A program made the position numbers and the translations under genes. Below the pieces are notes generated by a model. The model saw nothing but the letters and a program-made list of their open reading frames with translations. It made no database searches and had not been told where the DNA came from. From assembly GCA_036557365.1 (NCBI GenBank), contig DATBHR010000081.1, positions 62,001 through 126,000 on the forward strand: DNA of 64,000 bases, given 5' to 3'. How positions within the stretch are numbered: position 1 is the first letter of the stretch; the number at the start of each line of letters is the position of its first letter. This document shows, in pieces, positions 15,970 through 24,637 of the stretch. The stretch comes from DATKHR01 sp036557365. Its GTDB lineage: Bacteria; Acidobacteriota; Vicinamibacteria; Vicinamibacterales; CAVVIG01.

Positions 15970-16935
15970 TCAATTGTCGAATCGTTCGCGCACGTCGTCG
16001 AGCACGCGCTGCAGATCGGGCGGTAGCTCGCTCGTGAACGTCAACCTGCGGCCGTCCACAGGGTGCGTAAAGCCGAGGCGCGCGGCGTGAAGAAACGGGC
16101 GATCGAGGTGCGTCACTGCGCGCAGATCGCCGGGTACCCGCCTGTGGACGCCGCCGTACAGCGAATCGCCGACGACCGGATGACCAATGGCGCTCAGATG
16201 CACGCGGATCTGGTGCGTCCGTCCCGTGTGAATGGCGACGCTCACGAGCGTCAGCACGCGGCCGAAATGCTCGGCGCCCACGATTCGCGTCACTGCTTCG
16301 CGGCTGCGGCGCAGTCGAAGCGAGTCCGGCGCCTCGGTGCGTTCCGCGGACATCTTCTTCCGATTCCGCGGATCCCGTCCGATGGGCGAATCGATCCGGC
16401 GGCCGGCCATCACTTCGCCCCACACAAGCGCCACGTACTCTTTCTCGACGTCGCGATCCCGGAACTGCTTCGACAATGCCTCGTGCGCCGCATCATGTTT
16501 CGCGACGACCATCAGACCCGACGTGCCGCGATCGAGGCGATGAACGATCCCCGGCCGCTTTTCGCCGCCGATGCCGCTCAAATCGTCCATGTGATGGAGG
16601 AGCGCGTTGACGAGCGTTCCTGAACTGTGTCCCGCCGCGGGGTGCACGACCATCCCGGCAGGTTTGTCGATGACCGCTATGTCGTGATCCTGGTAGACGA
16701 CGTTCAGCTGAAGCGGCTCGGCAGCGGGCGTTGCCTCGGTAGGTTCGGGCACATCGACCGAAACCGCCTGGCCGATCTTGACAATCTGATTCGCCCGCGC
16801 GCTGCGCCCCTGGACGGTGATCGATCCGGTCTTGATGAGGCGCTGGATCTGCGATCGCGAATGCTGCGGCAGCAGGTTGACCAGGAAGCGATCCAGACGA
16901 AGGCCGTCGCCGTCGTTTGGAACCGTGATGATCAC
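15970..16935 (-). CDS. rluD: 23S rRNA pseudouridine synthase, RluD-like
   Basis: This 321-aa protein has an N-terminal S4 domain (LRLDRFLVNLLPQHSRSQIQ) and a catalytic domain with GIVHRLDRGTSGLMVVAK, where the Asp is the nucleophile. HTGRTHQIRVH and GHPVVGDSLYG complete the RluA/C/D family marks. The GTG start forms a GTGA overlap with the lgt stop codon, so translation is probably coupled. The open frame continues upstream across lgt, but that extension has no homology-like content. Confidence 0.94.
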   Translation of the reverse strand: MIITVPNDGDGLRLDRFLVNLLPQHSRSQIQRLIKTGSITVQGRSARANQIVKIGQAVSVDVPEPTEATPAAEPLQLNVVYQDHDIAVIDKPAGMVVHPAAGHSSGTLVNALLHHMDDLSGIGGEKRPGIVHRLDRGTSGLMVVAKHDAAHEALSKQFRDRDVEKEYVALVWGEVMAGRRIDSPIGRDPRNRKKMSAERTEAPDSLRLRRSREAVTRIVGAEHFGRVLTLVSVAIHTGRTHQIRVHLSAIGHPVVGDSLYGGVHRRVPGDLRAVTHLDRPFLHAARLGFTHPVDGRRLTFTSELPPDLQRVLDDVRERFDN

Positions 16936-17732
16936 GCGGCCTTGCGGGCGCGCCGGGGCTCCGGCGCGACGGCGCGCGACAGATACACGAGCATCGCGAC
17001 GGCCAGCGGGGCGAGCACGACCGAGATGAACTGCGACGTCGAGAAAACGCCCACCGTCCCGCGCTCGTCGCCGCGATAGAACTCGATGATGAATCGCGAC
17101 ACCGCGTACATCAGCATGTAGAGCCAGAACGTGCGCCCGGCGAAGGGCTTGCCCTTGCGTTCGGTGACGAGCAGCACGATCAGGATGATGAGCTCTGCGC
17201 CCGCTTCGTACAGCTGTGTCGGGTGCAACGGCACGCCGAGCGGCGTCCCGACATTCGCTGCCGCAAACGTGTCCTTGAACGTGATCCCCCACGGCATCGT
17301 CGTCGGCTTTCCGAAGCAGCAGCCGGCGAAGAAGCAGCCGAAGCGTCCGACGACGTGACCGAGCGCGATGCCTGGAGCGAACACGTCACAGGTCGTCCAG
17401 AGTGGAAGGCCGATCTTGCGGATGTACCACAGCGCGACGACCACGGCGAGGATGAGGCCGCCGTAGAACACGCCGCCCGATCGCGCCAGCGACAGAAGTT
17501 CCCGCGGGTCGGCGCTGAACGTTCTGAAGTCGGTGACGAGCAGCAGCAGCTTCGCGCCGACGAGCGCGCTGATGATGATGTAAATCCCGAGATCGAGAAC
17601 GCGGTTGGCGTCGAGGCCCCGGGCGCTCGCGCGCACCATCGCAAGCTTCAGCCCGAGCAGGTAGGCGGCCGCGAGAAGGACCCCGTACGTGTAGACCGTG
17701 ATCGGACCGAGTTCGAAGAGTCTGGGAAACAT
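16932..17732 (-). CDS. lgt: Phosphatidylglycerol-prolipoprotein diacylglyceryl transferase
   Basis: This 266-aa inner-membrane enzyme transfers diacylglycerol from phosphatidylglycerol to the lipobox cysteine of prolipoproteins. The Lgt signature HVVGRFGCFFAGCCFG is present near residues 126-141, along with seven or so hydrophobic segments and the conserved YGGL and HPTQLYE motifs. It lies 31 bases after lspA, so the first and second steps of lipoprotein maturation share an operon. It overlaps rluD by 4 bases. Confidence 0.96.
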   Translation of the reverse strand: MFPRLFELGPITVYTYGVLLAAAYLLGLKLAMVRASARGLDANRVLDLGIYIIISALVGAKLLLLVTDFRTFSADPRELLSLARSGGVFYGGLILAVVVALWYIRKIGLPLWTTCDVFAPGIALGHVVGRFGCFFAGCCFGKPTTMPWGITFKDTFAAANVGTPLGVPLHPTQLYEAGAELIILIVLLVTERKGKPFAGRTFWLYMLMYAVSRFIIEFYRGDERGTVGVFSTSQFISVVLAPLAVAMLVYLSRAVAPEPRRARKAA

Positions 17733-17763
17733 AGCTGGCGTTCAGTTCAGGTGTTCGCGCGCA

Positions 17764-18333
17764 TCATGACGCGCGGCGCTGATCTCCTCCAAGCATATCG
17801 AGAATCATGATAGCGACGCCCACGGTAATTGCCGAGTCCGCCACGTTGAAGGCCCAGAAGTGCCAGTTGTGCCAGTACACGTCGACGAAGTCCACGACGG
17901 ATCCGGCAACGAGGCGGTCAATCAGGTTGCCCGCCGCTCCTCCGATGATCAGCGCCAGGCCGAGCCGCGCGACGAGCTGGTGATGCGCCAGGCTGGCTGC
18001 GTAGATGCCGACCCCGACGAGTGCCGCTGTCGCCACGAGCGCGATGACGACGCCCTTGAACGGAAAATCAACCGCGTTCAGAAATCCGAAAGCAGCGCCG
18101 CTGTTGCGGACGTGGGTGAAATCCACCAGGCCTGGGATGAACGTCACGCTCTCGTGCAGCGGCAGCTTGGCGCGCACCAGCGCCTTGCTCAGCTGGTCCA
18201 GCGCCACGATTCCGAGCGGCAGCCAGATCTCGAGCCGGCGACGGCCGACCAATTGCGGCTCCGCGGAGTCGAGCGGCGGGTTGGCCGACTCGTCCGCGCC
18301 CTGTGCGATGGCGTGAGGTGCAGCGTCGGTCAT
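17764..18333 (-). CDS. lspA: Lipoprotein signal peptidase II
   Basis: This 189-aa aspartic peptidase removes signal peptides from prolipoproteins. Four membrane helices are evident. The two catalytic aspartates are in GGAAGNLIDRL and FNVADSAI. The N-terminus is about 30 residues longer and more polar than usual. ATG 18333 forms an ATGA overlap with the ileS stop codon, which supports this start; a start closer to RRRLEIW would give a more typical length. Confidence 0.95.
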   Translation of the reverse strand: MTDAAPHAIAQGADESANPPLDSAEPQLVGRRRLEIWLPLGIVALDQLSKALVRAKLPLHESVTFIPGLVDFTHVRNSGAAFGFLNAVDFPFKGVVIALVATAALVGVGIYAASLAHHQLVARLGLALIIGGAAGNLIDRLVAGSVVDFVDVYWHNWHFWAFNVADSAITVGVAIMILDMLGGDQRRAS

Positions 18334-21167
18334 GCGGCCTGGTCGTCTTTCGAGAGCGCATCCTGGCAACGCTCGCACAATCCGGCCCAGGTCGGGTCGC
18401 TGGACACCTTCGGGACGTAGCGCCAGCAGCGCTCGCATTTCGTCCCGGCCGACCGTTCGATGGTCACGTGCGGTTTTCCTTCAGACGGTGTGTCGTCGGC
18501 AGGTGCAGGCCGAACGTCCACCTCGGAAACGATGAACAGCATCGGCAGATCGCGCGCGTATTGCTCGAGCAGAGGCAGGTCTTTGAGTCCTGCCGACAAC
18601 ACGACCTTCGCCTGCAGCGAGCTGCCGATTTTCTTTTCTTTTCGAAGAGGCTCGATCTCGGCGAGCACCTGTTCACGGACGGCGACCAGCGCGTTCCAGC
18701 GTGCGATCAGGTCCTCGTCGATGAGCATCAGGAGGTCGTCCTTGCCCGGGAACACCGCCATGTGCACCGACTCTTCGCGTGCGCCCGGCAGGAACCGCCA
18801 CAGCTCGTCCATCGTGAAGGACAGGATCGGCGCCGTCAGCCGCGCCAAACCGTCGAGCATGATGAACATCGCCGTTTGCGCCGAGCGGCGTTCGCGCGAG
18901 CGGGCCCCGAACGTATACAGTCGATCCTTCGACACGTCGGCGTAGAAGGCGCTGAGATCGATGTTCATGAACGTGTTCAGCGCCTGGCAGACAGCGTTGT
19001 AGTCGTACTCCTCATAGCCGCGCAGCGCCTTGATCCCGACGGCGGCGTACTTCGCAAGGATGTAGCGGTCCACTTCCTCGAGCTGTGCGTGCGGCAGCCG
19101 ATCCGTCGTCGGATCGAAGTCGTACAGGTTCGCGACGAGGTACCGCAGCGTGTTTCGAATCTTGCGATATGCCTCGACGACGCGCGCGAGGATTTCCTTG
19201 CTGACGCGGATCTCTTCGCGGTAGTCGCTCATCGCCGTCCACAGACGGACGATGTCGGCGCCGCTGTCCTTGATGATCGCCGCTGGCTCGATCGAGTTGC
19301 CAATCGACTTCGACATCTTCTTGCCGTCAACGTCGATCACGAAGCCGTTGGTGATGATCCAGCGGAACGGTGCGTGGCCGCGGGTGCCGAGTCCGACGAG
19401 CAGCGAGCTCTGAAACCAGCCGCGATGCTGATCCGTGCCCTCGAGGTACACGTCTGCGGGCCACGTCAGCTCGGGCCACTGCGAGAGGACCGCCTCGTGG
19501 CTCGATCCCGAATCGAACCACACGTCGAGGATGTTCATCTCGCGGTCGAATGCCGTGCCGCCGCATTTCGGACAGGCGAATCCGGCCGGCACGAAGTCCG
19601 ACGTCGAGCCTTCGTACCAGGATTCGACGCCGCGCTGCTCGAAGACGCGCGCCGCCTGCTCGACGAGCGCGGGCGTGATGATCGCTTCGCCGCACGCGGT
19701 GCAGTCGACCGCGGGGATAGGCACGCCCCATACGCGCTGACGCGAGATGCACCAGTCGGGACGATGCGCGACCATGTTGTACATGCGGTCGTGGCCCCAC
19801 TGCGGGATCCATTTCACGTCGTGGTCGATGGCGTGGAGTGCCGCTTCGCGCAGCGGCCGTCCTTCGACGACCTTCTTTTCGTCGAGGTCGATGAACCACT
19901 GAGACGTCGCGAGAAAGATCACCGGATTGTGGCAGCGCCAGCAGTGCGGATACTGGTGCGCGAACGACGCCTGATGCCACAGGCGCCCGCGCTCCCTCAA
20001 CGCTTCGATCACGTGTGGATTCGCGTCGAACACGCGCTCGCCGCCAAACAGCTCGACGTTCTCGAAGAAGTGCCCGCCAGGTCCGATGGGCGCGTAGATC
20101 TCCAGGCCGTACTTCACACCGGTCTGAAAATCGTCGGCGCCGTGGCCCGGCGCCGTGTGGACTGCACCGGTGCCGGCGTCGAGCGTCACGTACTGGCCGA
20201 GCACGCCGAGCGACGTCCGCGCGTACAGCGGATGCTGGAAGCGGATGCGCTCGAGCTCCTCGCCCTTCATCCGCGCGACCGGTGCGCCAAACGTTTTGCC
20301 GGCGGCCGCCGCAACGCTCTCCGCGAGCGCTTCGGCGACGATGACAACGCGGCTGCCCGGGCCGTCAACCTCGTAGGCGCCGTAGTCGAACTCGGGATGG
20401 AACGCGACGGCGAGGTTGGACGGAATCGTCCAGGGCGTCGTCGTCCAGATGAGAACGGACACCTGCCGTCCGGCAAGCGCGGGCACGCGCGCCGCGAGCT
20501 CGCCCTCGCTCTCGGGGGCCAGCGGAAACTCCACGTAGATCGACGGCGACGTATGGTCGCCGTATTCCACTTCCGCTTCTGCCAGCGCAGTGCGGCAGTG
20601 GATGCACCAATGGACCGGCTTCTTCCCTTTGTAGACGAGTCCCTGATCGACGAAGCGGCCGAGCGCCCGCGCGATCGCCGCCTCGTACTTGTAGTTCATC
20701 GTCAGGTACGGATGCTCCCAGGTCGCGAGGATGCCGAGCCGCTCGAACTGCGCCGTCATCGTGTCGACGAACCGTTCGGCGTAGGCGCGGCACGCGCGGC
20801 AGAAGTCGGCGACCGACATGTCGCGCTTCTTCGGGCCGAGCTCGCGATCGACCTTGAGCTCGATCGGGAGGCCGTGGCAGTCGTAGCCGACGACGTACGG
20901 CGCGTCGAAGCCGGCCATCGACCGTGACTTGACGACCAGCTCCTTCAGGATCTTGTTCATCGCCGTGCCGATGTGGATGTTGCCGCTCGTGTAGGGCGGC
21001 CCATCGTGCAGCACGAACTTCGGCGCGCCTTTCCGGCGCTCGCGAATCTTGCCGTAGAGGTCCATCGCCTTCCAGCGCGCGAGCGTTTGAGGCTCGCTCG
21101 TCGGAAGATTGGCCTTCATCGGGAAATCGGTTCGGGGCAGGTTGACGGTGTCTTTCCACTCAGGCAT
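18330..21167 (-). CDS. ileS: Isoleucyl-tRNA synthetase
   Basis: This 945-aa class I synthetase carries the HIGH motif as HIGT (residues 65-68, after DGPPYTSGN) and KMSKS near 617-621. A CP1 editing domain lies between them, and the C-terminal zinc finger (CERCW plus CERCQ) is that of bacterial type-1 IleRS. ATG 21167 is chosen because MPEWKDTVNLPRTDFPMKANLP is the usual family start. It is the first gene of the ileS-lspA-lgt-rluD-NUDIX operon, the same ileS-lspA order as in E. coli. No T-box is apparent in the 33-bp spacer to the divergent gene. Confidence 0.97.
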   Translation of the reverse strand: MPEWKDTVNLPRTDFPMKANLPTSEPQTLARWKAMDLYGKIRERRKGAPKFVLHDGPPYTSGNIHIGTAMNKILKELVVKSRSMAGFDAPYVVGYDCHGLPIELKVDRELGPKKRDMSVADFCRACRAYAERFVDTMTAQFERLGILATWEHPYLTMNYKYEAAIARALGRFVDQGLVYKGKKPVHWCIHCRTALAEAEVEYGDHTSPSIYVEFPLAPESEGELAARVPALAGRQVSVLIWTTTPWTIPSNLAVAFHPEFDYGAYEVDGPGSRVVIVAEALAESVAAAAGKTFGAPVARMKGEELERIRFQHPLYARTSLGVLGQYVTLDAGTGAVHTAPGHGADDFQTGVKYGLEIYAPIGPGGHFFENVELFGGERVFDANPHVIEALRERGRLWHQASFAHQYPHCWRCHNPVIFLATSQWFIDLDEKKVVEGRPLREAALHAIDHDVKWIPQWGHDRMYNMVAHRPDWCISRQRVWGVPIPAVDCTACGEAIITPALVEQAARVFEQRGVESWYEGSTSDFVPAGFACPKCGGTAFDREMNILDVWFDSGSSHEAVLSQWPELTWPADVYLEGTDQHRGWFQSSLLVGLGTRGHAPFRWIITNGFVIDVDGKKMSKSIGNSIEPAAIIKDSGADIVRLWTAMSDYREEIRVSKEILARVVEAYRKIRNTLRYLVANLYDFDPTTDRLPHAQLEEVDRYILAKYAAVGIKALRGYEEYDYNAVCQALNTFMNIDLSAFYADVSKDRLYTFGARSRERRSAQTAMFIMLDGLARLTAPILSFTMDELWRFLPGAREESVHMAVFPGKDDLLMLIDEDLIARWNALVAVREQVLAEIEPLRKEKKIGSSLQAKVVLSAGLKDLPLLEQYARDLPMLFIVSEVDVRPAPADDTPSEGKPHVTIERSAGTKCERCWRYVPKVSSDPTWAGLCERCQDALSKDDQAA

Positions 21168-21188
21168 GGGGTCGGGATACTGCGATTT

Positions 21189-21194
21189 TATAAT
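21189..21194 (+). promoter_or_regulatory. -10 element (TATAAT) 6 nt before the M16 start codon
   Basis: A consensus TATAAT ends exactly 6 nt before ATG 21201, so transcription would begin at or next to the A of the start codon. No Shine-Dalgarno sequence and no recognisable -35 box is present. This is a leaderless-transcript signature. Confidence 0.6.
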
Positions 21195-21200
21195 GATCCG

Positions 21201-22517
21201 ATGCGCGAAGCCTCGGTGGCCCCTCGTCGGGCGCAACTCGAAAACGGCCTGACCGTCCTCGTCCAGGAAGAGCACACGGCGCCGCTGGCCTCGGTCTGGT
21301 GCTGGTACAAGGTCGGCTCACGGGACGAAGGCCCCGGGTTGACCGGAGCATCGCACTGGGTCGAGCACATGAATTTCCGGGGGACCACGAACATCCCGCG
21401 GGAGCAGGTCAAGGGCATCATCGAACAGTTCGGCGGCAGCTGGAACGGCTATACCTGGATCGATCAGACCACGTATCTCGAGACGGCGACCACCGACGCG
21501 CTCGATCGGATGCTGTTCATCGAGTCGGAGCGGATGGCAAACGGACTGTACCACCCCGACGACTGCGAGGCCGAGCGCACGATCATCATCTCCGAACTGC
21601 AGGGCGGCGAAAACGATCCCGATCAGCTGCTCGACCAGGAACTGACCGCGACGGCCTTCAAGGCGCATCCCTACCAGCATCCAACGATTGGCTGGCTGTC
21701 TGATCTCCAGGCGATGACGCGCGACGATCTCTATCAGTACTACCGCCGCTACTACGTCCCGAACAACGCCACCCTCGTCATCGTCGGCGACGTGGACACG
21801 GAAGATGTCCTGCGGCGCGTCGACCGTTCCTTCGGAGCGATTCAACCGGGGTCCGTTCCGCGCCGCGTACGGACGGTCGAGCCGGAGCAGACCGGCGAAC
21901 GGCGACTGGCGATCCGGCGGGAGGGGACGACCGCGTACTGGAAGTGCGGTTTTCACGCGCCGGCCGCGAACGATGCGGATTTCTTTCCGCTGCTCGTTTT
22001 GGACGCCGTCCTGACCGGCGCGAAGGGAATGAATCTCTGGTCCAGCTTCCGAGTGCCTCCGCCGCAGCGGAGCGCCCGGCTTTATCGCGCGCTCGTGGAA
22101 CGGGGACTCGCCTCGTCCGTGTCCGGTGCCTTGCTTCCGACCGCAGAGCCGTTCCTGTACACGATTTCCGCGACGGCAACCGACGGCATCGCGTTGTCGG
22201 CGGTGGAAGCCGCGATGCTCGAAGAACTGGATCGTACGAACCGCGACGGCATCACGCCGGCCGAACTTCGGCGCGCGCTGTCGCAATTGCGCGCGCGGCT
22301 GGTCTTCGATGCGGACAGCGTCACCAACATCGCGCATCAGCTCGGCTACTTCGAGACGATCGACGCGTTGAGCATGTTCCACGCGGCGCCTCAACGGATT
22401 GCGTCCGTGACCGGAGAACAGGTGGCAACGGTCGCGAAACAGGTGCTCGCCGCTTCCAATCGGACGATCGGCTGGTTCGAACCGTCCGGGACGTCCACCC
22501 CGGACGTTGAGGCTTGA
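21201..22517 (+). CDS. M16-family zinc metallopeptidase, catalytic subunit
   Basis: This 438-aa peptidase has the inverted zinc motif HxxEH (His52-Trp-Val-Glu55-His56) within TGASHWVEHMNFRGT, and the distal Glu region ESERMANGLYHPDD. It is the active half of an M16B two-gene system (PqqL/MPP-beta-like). There is no obvious signal peptide, so it may be cytoplasmic. The next gene, 4 bases after its stop codon, encodes the inactive partner. Open frame upstream of 21201 is antisense to ileS and is excluded. The start has a TATAAT 6 nt before it. Confidence 0.93.
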   Translation: MREASVAPRRAQLENGLTVLVQEEHTAPLASVWCWYKVGSRDEGPGLTGASHWVEHMNFRGTTNIPREQVKGIIEQFGGSWNGYTWIDQTTYLETATTDALDRMLFIESERMANGLYHPDDCEAERTIIISELQGGENDPDQLLDQELTATAFKAHPYQHPTIGWLSDLQAMTRDDLYQYYRRYYVPNNATLVIVGDVDTEDVLRRVDRSFGAIQPGSVPRRVRTVEPEQTGERRLAIRREGTTAYWKCGFHAPAANDADFFPLLVLDAVLTGAKGMNLWSSFRVPPPQRSARLYRALVERGLASSVSGALLPTAEPFLYTISATATDGIALSAVEAAMLEELDRTNRDGITPAELRRALSQLRARLVFDADSVTNIAHQLGYFETIDALSMFHAAPQRIASVTGEQVATVAKQVLAASNRTIGWFEPSGTSTPDVEA

Positions 22518-22521
22518 AGCA

Positions 22522-23799
22522 ATGGTAGTCAGCCGGGGCTTGTCTCCCGAACGCCGCGCTCTCGACAGCGGTGCGGTTTTTCTGGTGAAGGAAACGCGAA
22601 CGACGCCGGCGGTCTCGATAGGCGTCGCGATGCGCGCCGGCTCGGCGTCAGATCCCGCTGGCCGCGAGGGCACGGCCTGGCTGCTGTCGCGCGTGATCGA
22701 CCGGGGCACGCTGACGAAGTCCGCCTCCCAGATTGCCGAGGCGCTCGACGACCGCGGCGTAACGCTGTCGATCTCCGTCACCCGGCATCTCCTGACGATG
22801 GCGTGCACGTGTCTGGCCGAAGACTTCGACGTCGTGTTCGCGCTGCTTGGCGAGATGATGACGTCGCCGTCGCTGCCGGAGGACGAGATCGCCATCCGCA
22901 AAGGCGAGGTCGTCACTGCGATTCGCCAGGACGAAGACAATCCCGCGATCCGCGCGAACGACGGGTTGATGAGCCGTCTGTTTCCGGACGGCCATCCGTA
23001 TGGACGACGCACGAAGGGCAGCATCGAGTTCGTCACGAACCTGACACGCGACGACCTCCTCAGCCACCATCGCGCGCACTTCTCGCCATCCGGACTGATC
23101 GGCGTCGTCGTCGGCGACGTGCCTTCTCGGCGAGTGCTCGACGTCGCGAATCAGGTGTTCGGTGCGTGGACACGGCCGCCGGCGCAGGCGCTCAGCATTC
23201 CTCCGGCACGCCGCGCGACGGAGCGGACGACGACGATCGTGCCGATGATGAACAAGGCGCAGACCGACATCGCGTATGGCTTCACGGCCATCAAGCGACG
23301 CGATCCGGACTACCATGCCGCCTGGCTGATGAACAACGTCTTTGGACAATACGCGATTGGCGGACGGCTCGGCGACAGCATTCGCGAGCGGCAGGGGATG
23401 GCGTACTACGTGTCGAGCTCGCTCGACGCAAATGTGGGTGAAGGACCGCTGACGATCCGTGCGGGCGTCAGTCCGGCCAACGTCGATCGCGCGATTGCGT
23501 CAATCGATGAAGAGATCGCGCGACTCGTCCGCGATGGCATCACCGCGAAGGAGCTCGAAGAATCGCGGCGTTTTCTGATTGGTTCGATGCCGCGCGCGCT
23601 CGAGACGAACGCCAGCATCGCCAATTTCCTCCAGCAGGTCGAGTTCTTCGATCTCGGCCTCGACTACGACCTTCAACTGCCCGATCGTCTCCGCGCGGTG
23701 ACGCTCGACGCGGCGAATGCCGTCGCGCGTCGGCTTCTCGACGCCGCCCGCGCGACAATCGTCGTCGCCGGCCCCGTGCAGCGCGACGCGGTCAAGTGA
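22522..23799 (+). CDS. M16-family peptidase, non-catalytic subunit
   Basis: This 425-aa M16 homologue has lost the zinc motif: the region aligned with HxxEH reads REGTAWLLSRVIDRGT. It keeps the C-terminal substrate-binding signature (GQYAIGGRLGDSIRERQGMAYYVSS), equivalent to the R/Y pair of the M16 C-domain. Such inactive subunits pair with an active one to form the closed chamber. ATG 22522 is chosen; a TTG at 22507 would overlap the upstream gene. Confidence 0.92.
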   Translation: MVVSRGLSPERRALDSGAVFLVKETRTTPAVSIGVAMRAGSASDPAGREGTAWLLSRVIDRGTLTKSASQIAEALDDRGVTLSISVTRHLLTMACTCLAEDFDVVFALLGEMMTSPSLPEDEIAIRKGEVVTAIRQDEDNPAIRANDGLMSRLFPDGHPYGRRTKGSIEFVTNLTRDDLLSHHRAHFSPSGLIGVVVGDVPSRRVLDVANQVFGAWTRPPAQALSIPPARRATERTTTIVPMMNKAQTDIAYGFTAIKRRDPDYHAAWLMNNVFGQYAIGGRLGDSIRERQGMAYYVSSSLDANVGEGPLTIRAGVSPANVDRAIASIDEEIARLVRDGITAKELEESRRFLIGSMPRALETNASIANFLQQVEFFDLGLDYDLQLPDRLRAVTLDAANAVARRLLDAARATIVVAGPVQRDAVK

Positions 23800-23809
23800 C
23801 GGACGCCTG

Positions 23810-24637
23810 ATGGCCATCCAATTCAGGGACCTGACCACACTCGACGAGTTTTACCAGGTCGTCGAGCTCGAAAAACAAATCTGGGGGCCCGGCTACGACG
23901 ACGTCGTTCCGGCGTCGATCCTGGCGGTGAGCGTCCTTCGAGGAGGCGTGCTGATCGGCGCGTTCGACGTGCCCGAGCGCCCGCCTGAAGACGCCGCGCC
24001 TGTGTCCGGTCGTCTCGTTGGCTTCGTGTACTCGATCCCGGGCCTCAAGCGCGGGAAGCCGATGCAGTGGTCCCACATGCTCGGCGTGATCGACGAATTC
24101 AGGAACGACGGGCTCGGCCATCGGCTCAAGATGCTCCAGCGCGAGCGAACCGTGGCGATGGGACTGGACCTGATCGAGTGGACGTACGACCCGATGCAGG
24201 CGCTCAACGCGCACCTCAACTTCTCCAAGCTGGGTGTGATCGTCGAAGAGTACGAAGTCAACGTGTATGGCGAGTCGAAGAGCCCGCTGCACGGAGGCAA
24301 TCCCACCGATCGGTTCGTCGCCGAGTGGTGGATCCACGACGGCACGCCACATGCGCCGGCGCCTGCTTCGACGGATGCGACGCGCGTCAACGCGATCGAT
24401 CGTTCTTCGCAGTGGCCGCGTTGCGTGAACATTCAGCTCGACGTCGATTCGCGCGCCGTAGGCGTCGACATTCCGACTGGCTTCGGCGACATGTTGAAGG
24501 ATGCGCCGGACGTGGCGCTCGAGTGGCGGCTCGCCACGCGCCGAATCTTTACCGGCTACTTCGCGCGCGGCTTCAAGGCGGTCGATTTCAGGCTCGATCG
24601 CGGCTTGGGACAGGGCACGTACTTACTCGTTTCGTAG
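23810..24637 (+). CDS. GNAT-superfamily acetyltransferase (COG3375-like)
   Basis: This 275-aa protein carries a GNAT domain in its first half. LVGFVYSIPG forms a core beta-strand, and the acetyl-CoA loop appears as DEFRNDGLGHRLKMLQRE. The C-terminal half (YFARGFKAVDFRLDRG) matches my recollection of the COG3375 predicted acetyltransferases, whose substrate is unknown to me. Start ATG lies 10 bases after the M16 stop codon, so it is probably co-transcribed. Its last 15 bases overlap the convergent permease gene. Confidence 0.85.
   Translation: MAIQFRDLTTLDEFYQVVELEKQIWGPGYDDVVPASILAVSVLRGGVLIGAFDVPERPPEDAAPVSGRLVGFVYSIPGLKRGKPMQWSHMLGVIDEFRNDGLGHRLKMLQRERTVAMGLDLIEWTYDPMQALNAHLNFSKLGVIVEEYEVNVYGESKSPLHGGNPTDRFVAEWWIHDGTPHAPAPASTDATRVNAIDRSSQWPRCVNIQLDVDSRAVGVDIPTGFGDMLKDAPDVALEWRLATRRIFTGYFARGFKAVDFRLDRGLGQGTYLLVS

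Noticed and set aside
16935..17292. N-terminal extension of RluD over lgt
   Set aside because: The added residues lie over the Lgt gene in another frame and show no fold; GTG 16935 with the GTGA overlap is the better start.
18303..20927. 874-codon plus-strand ORF opposite ileS
   Set aside because: It is antisense to an unmistakable IleRS; the product is Arg/His-rich with no domains, as expected for opposite-strand frames in high-GC DNA.
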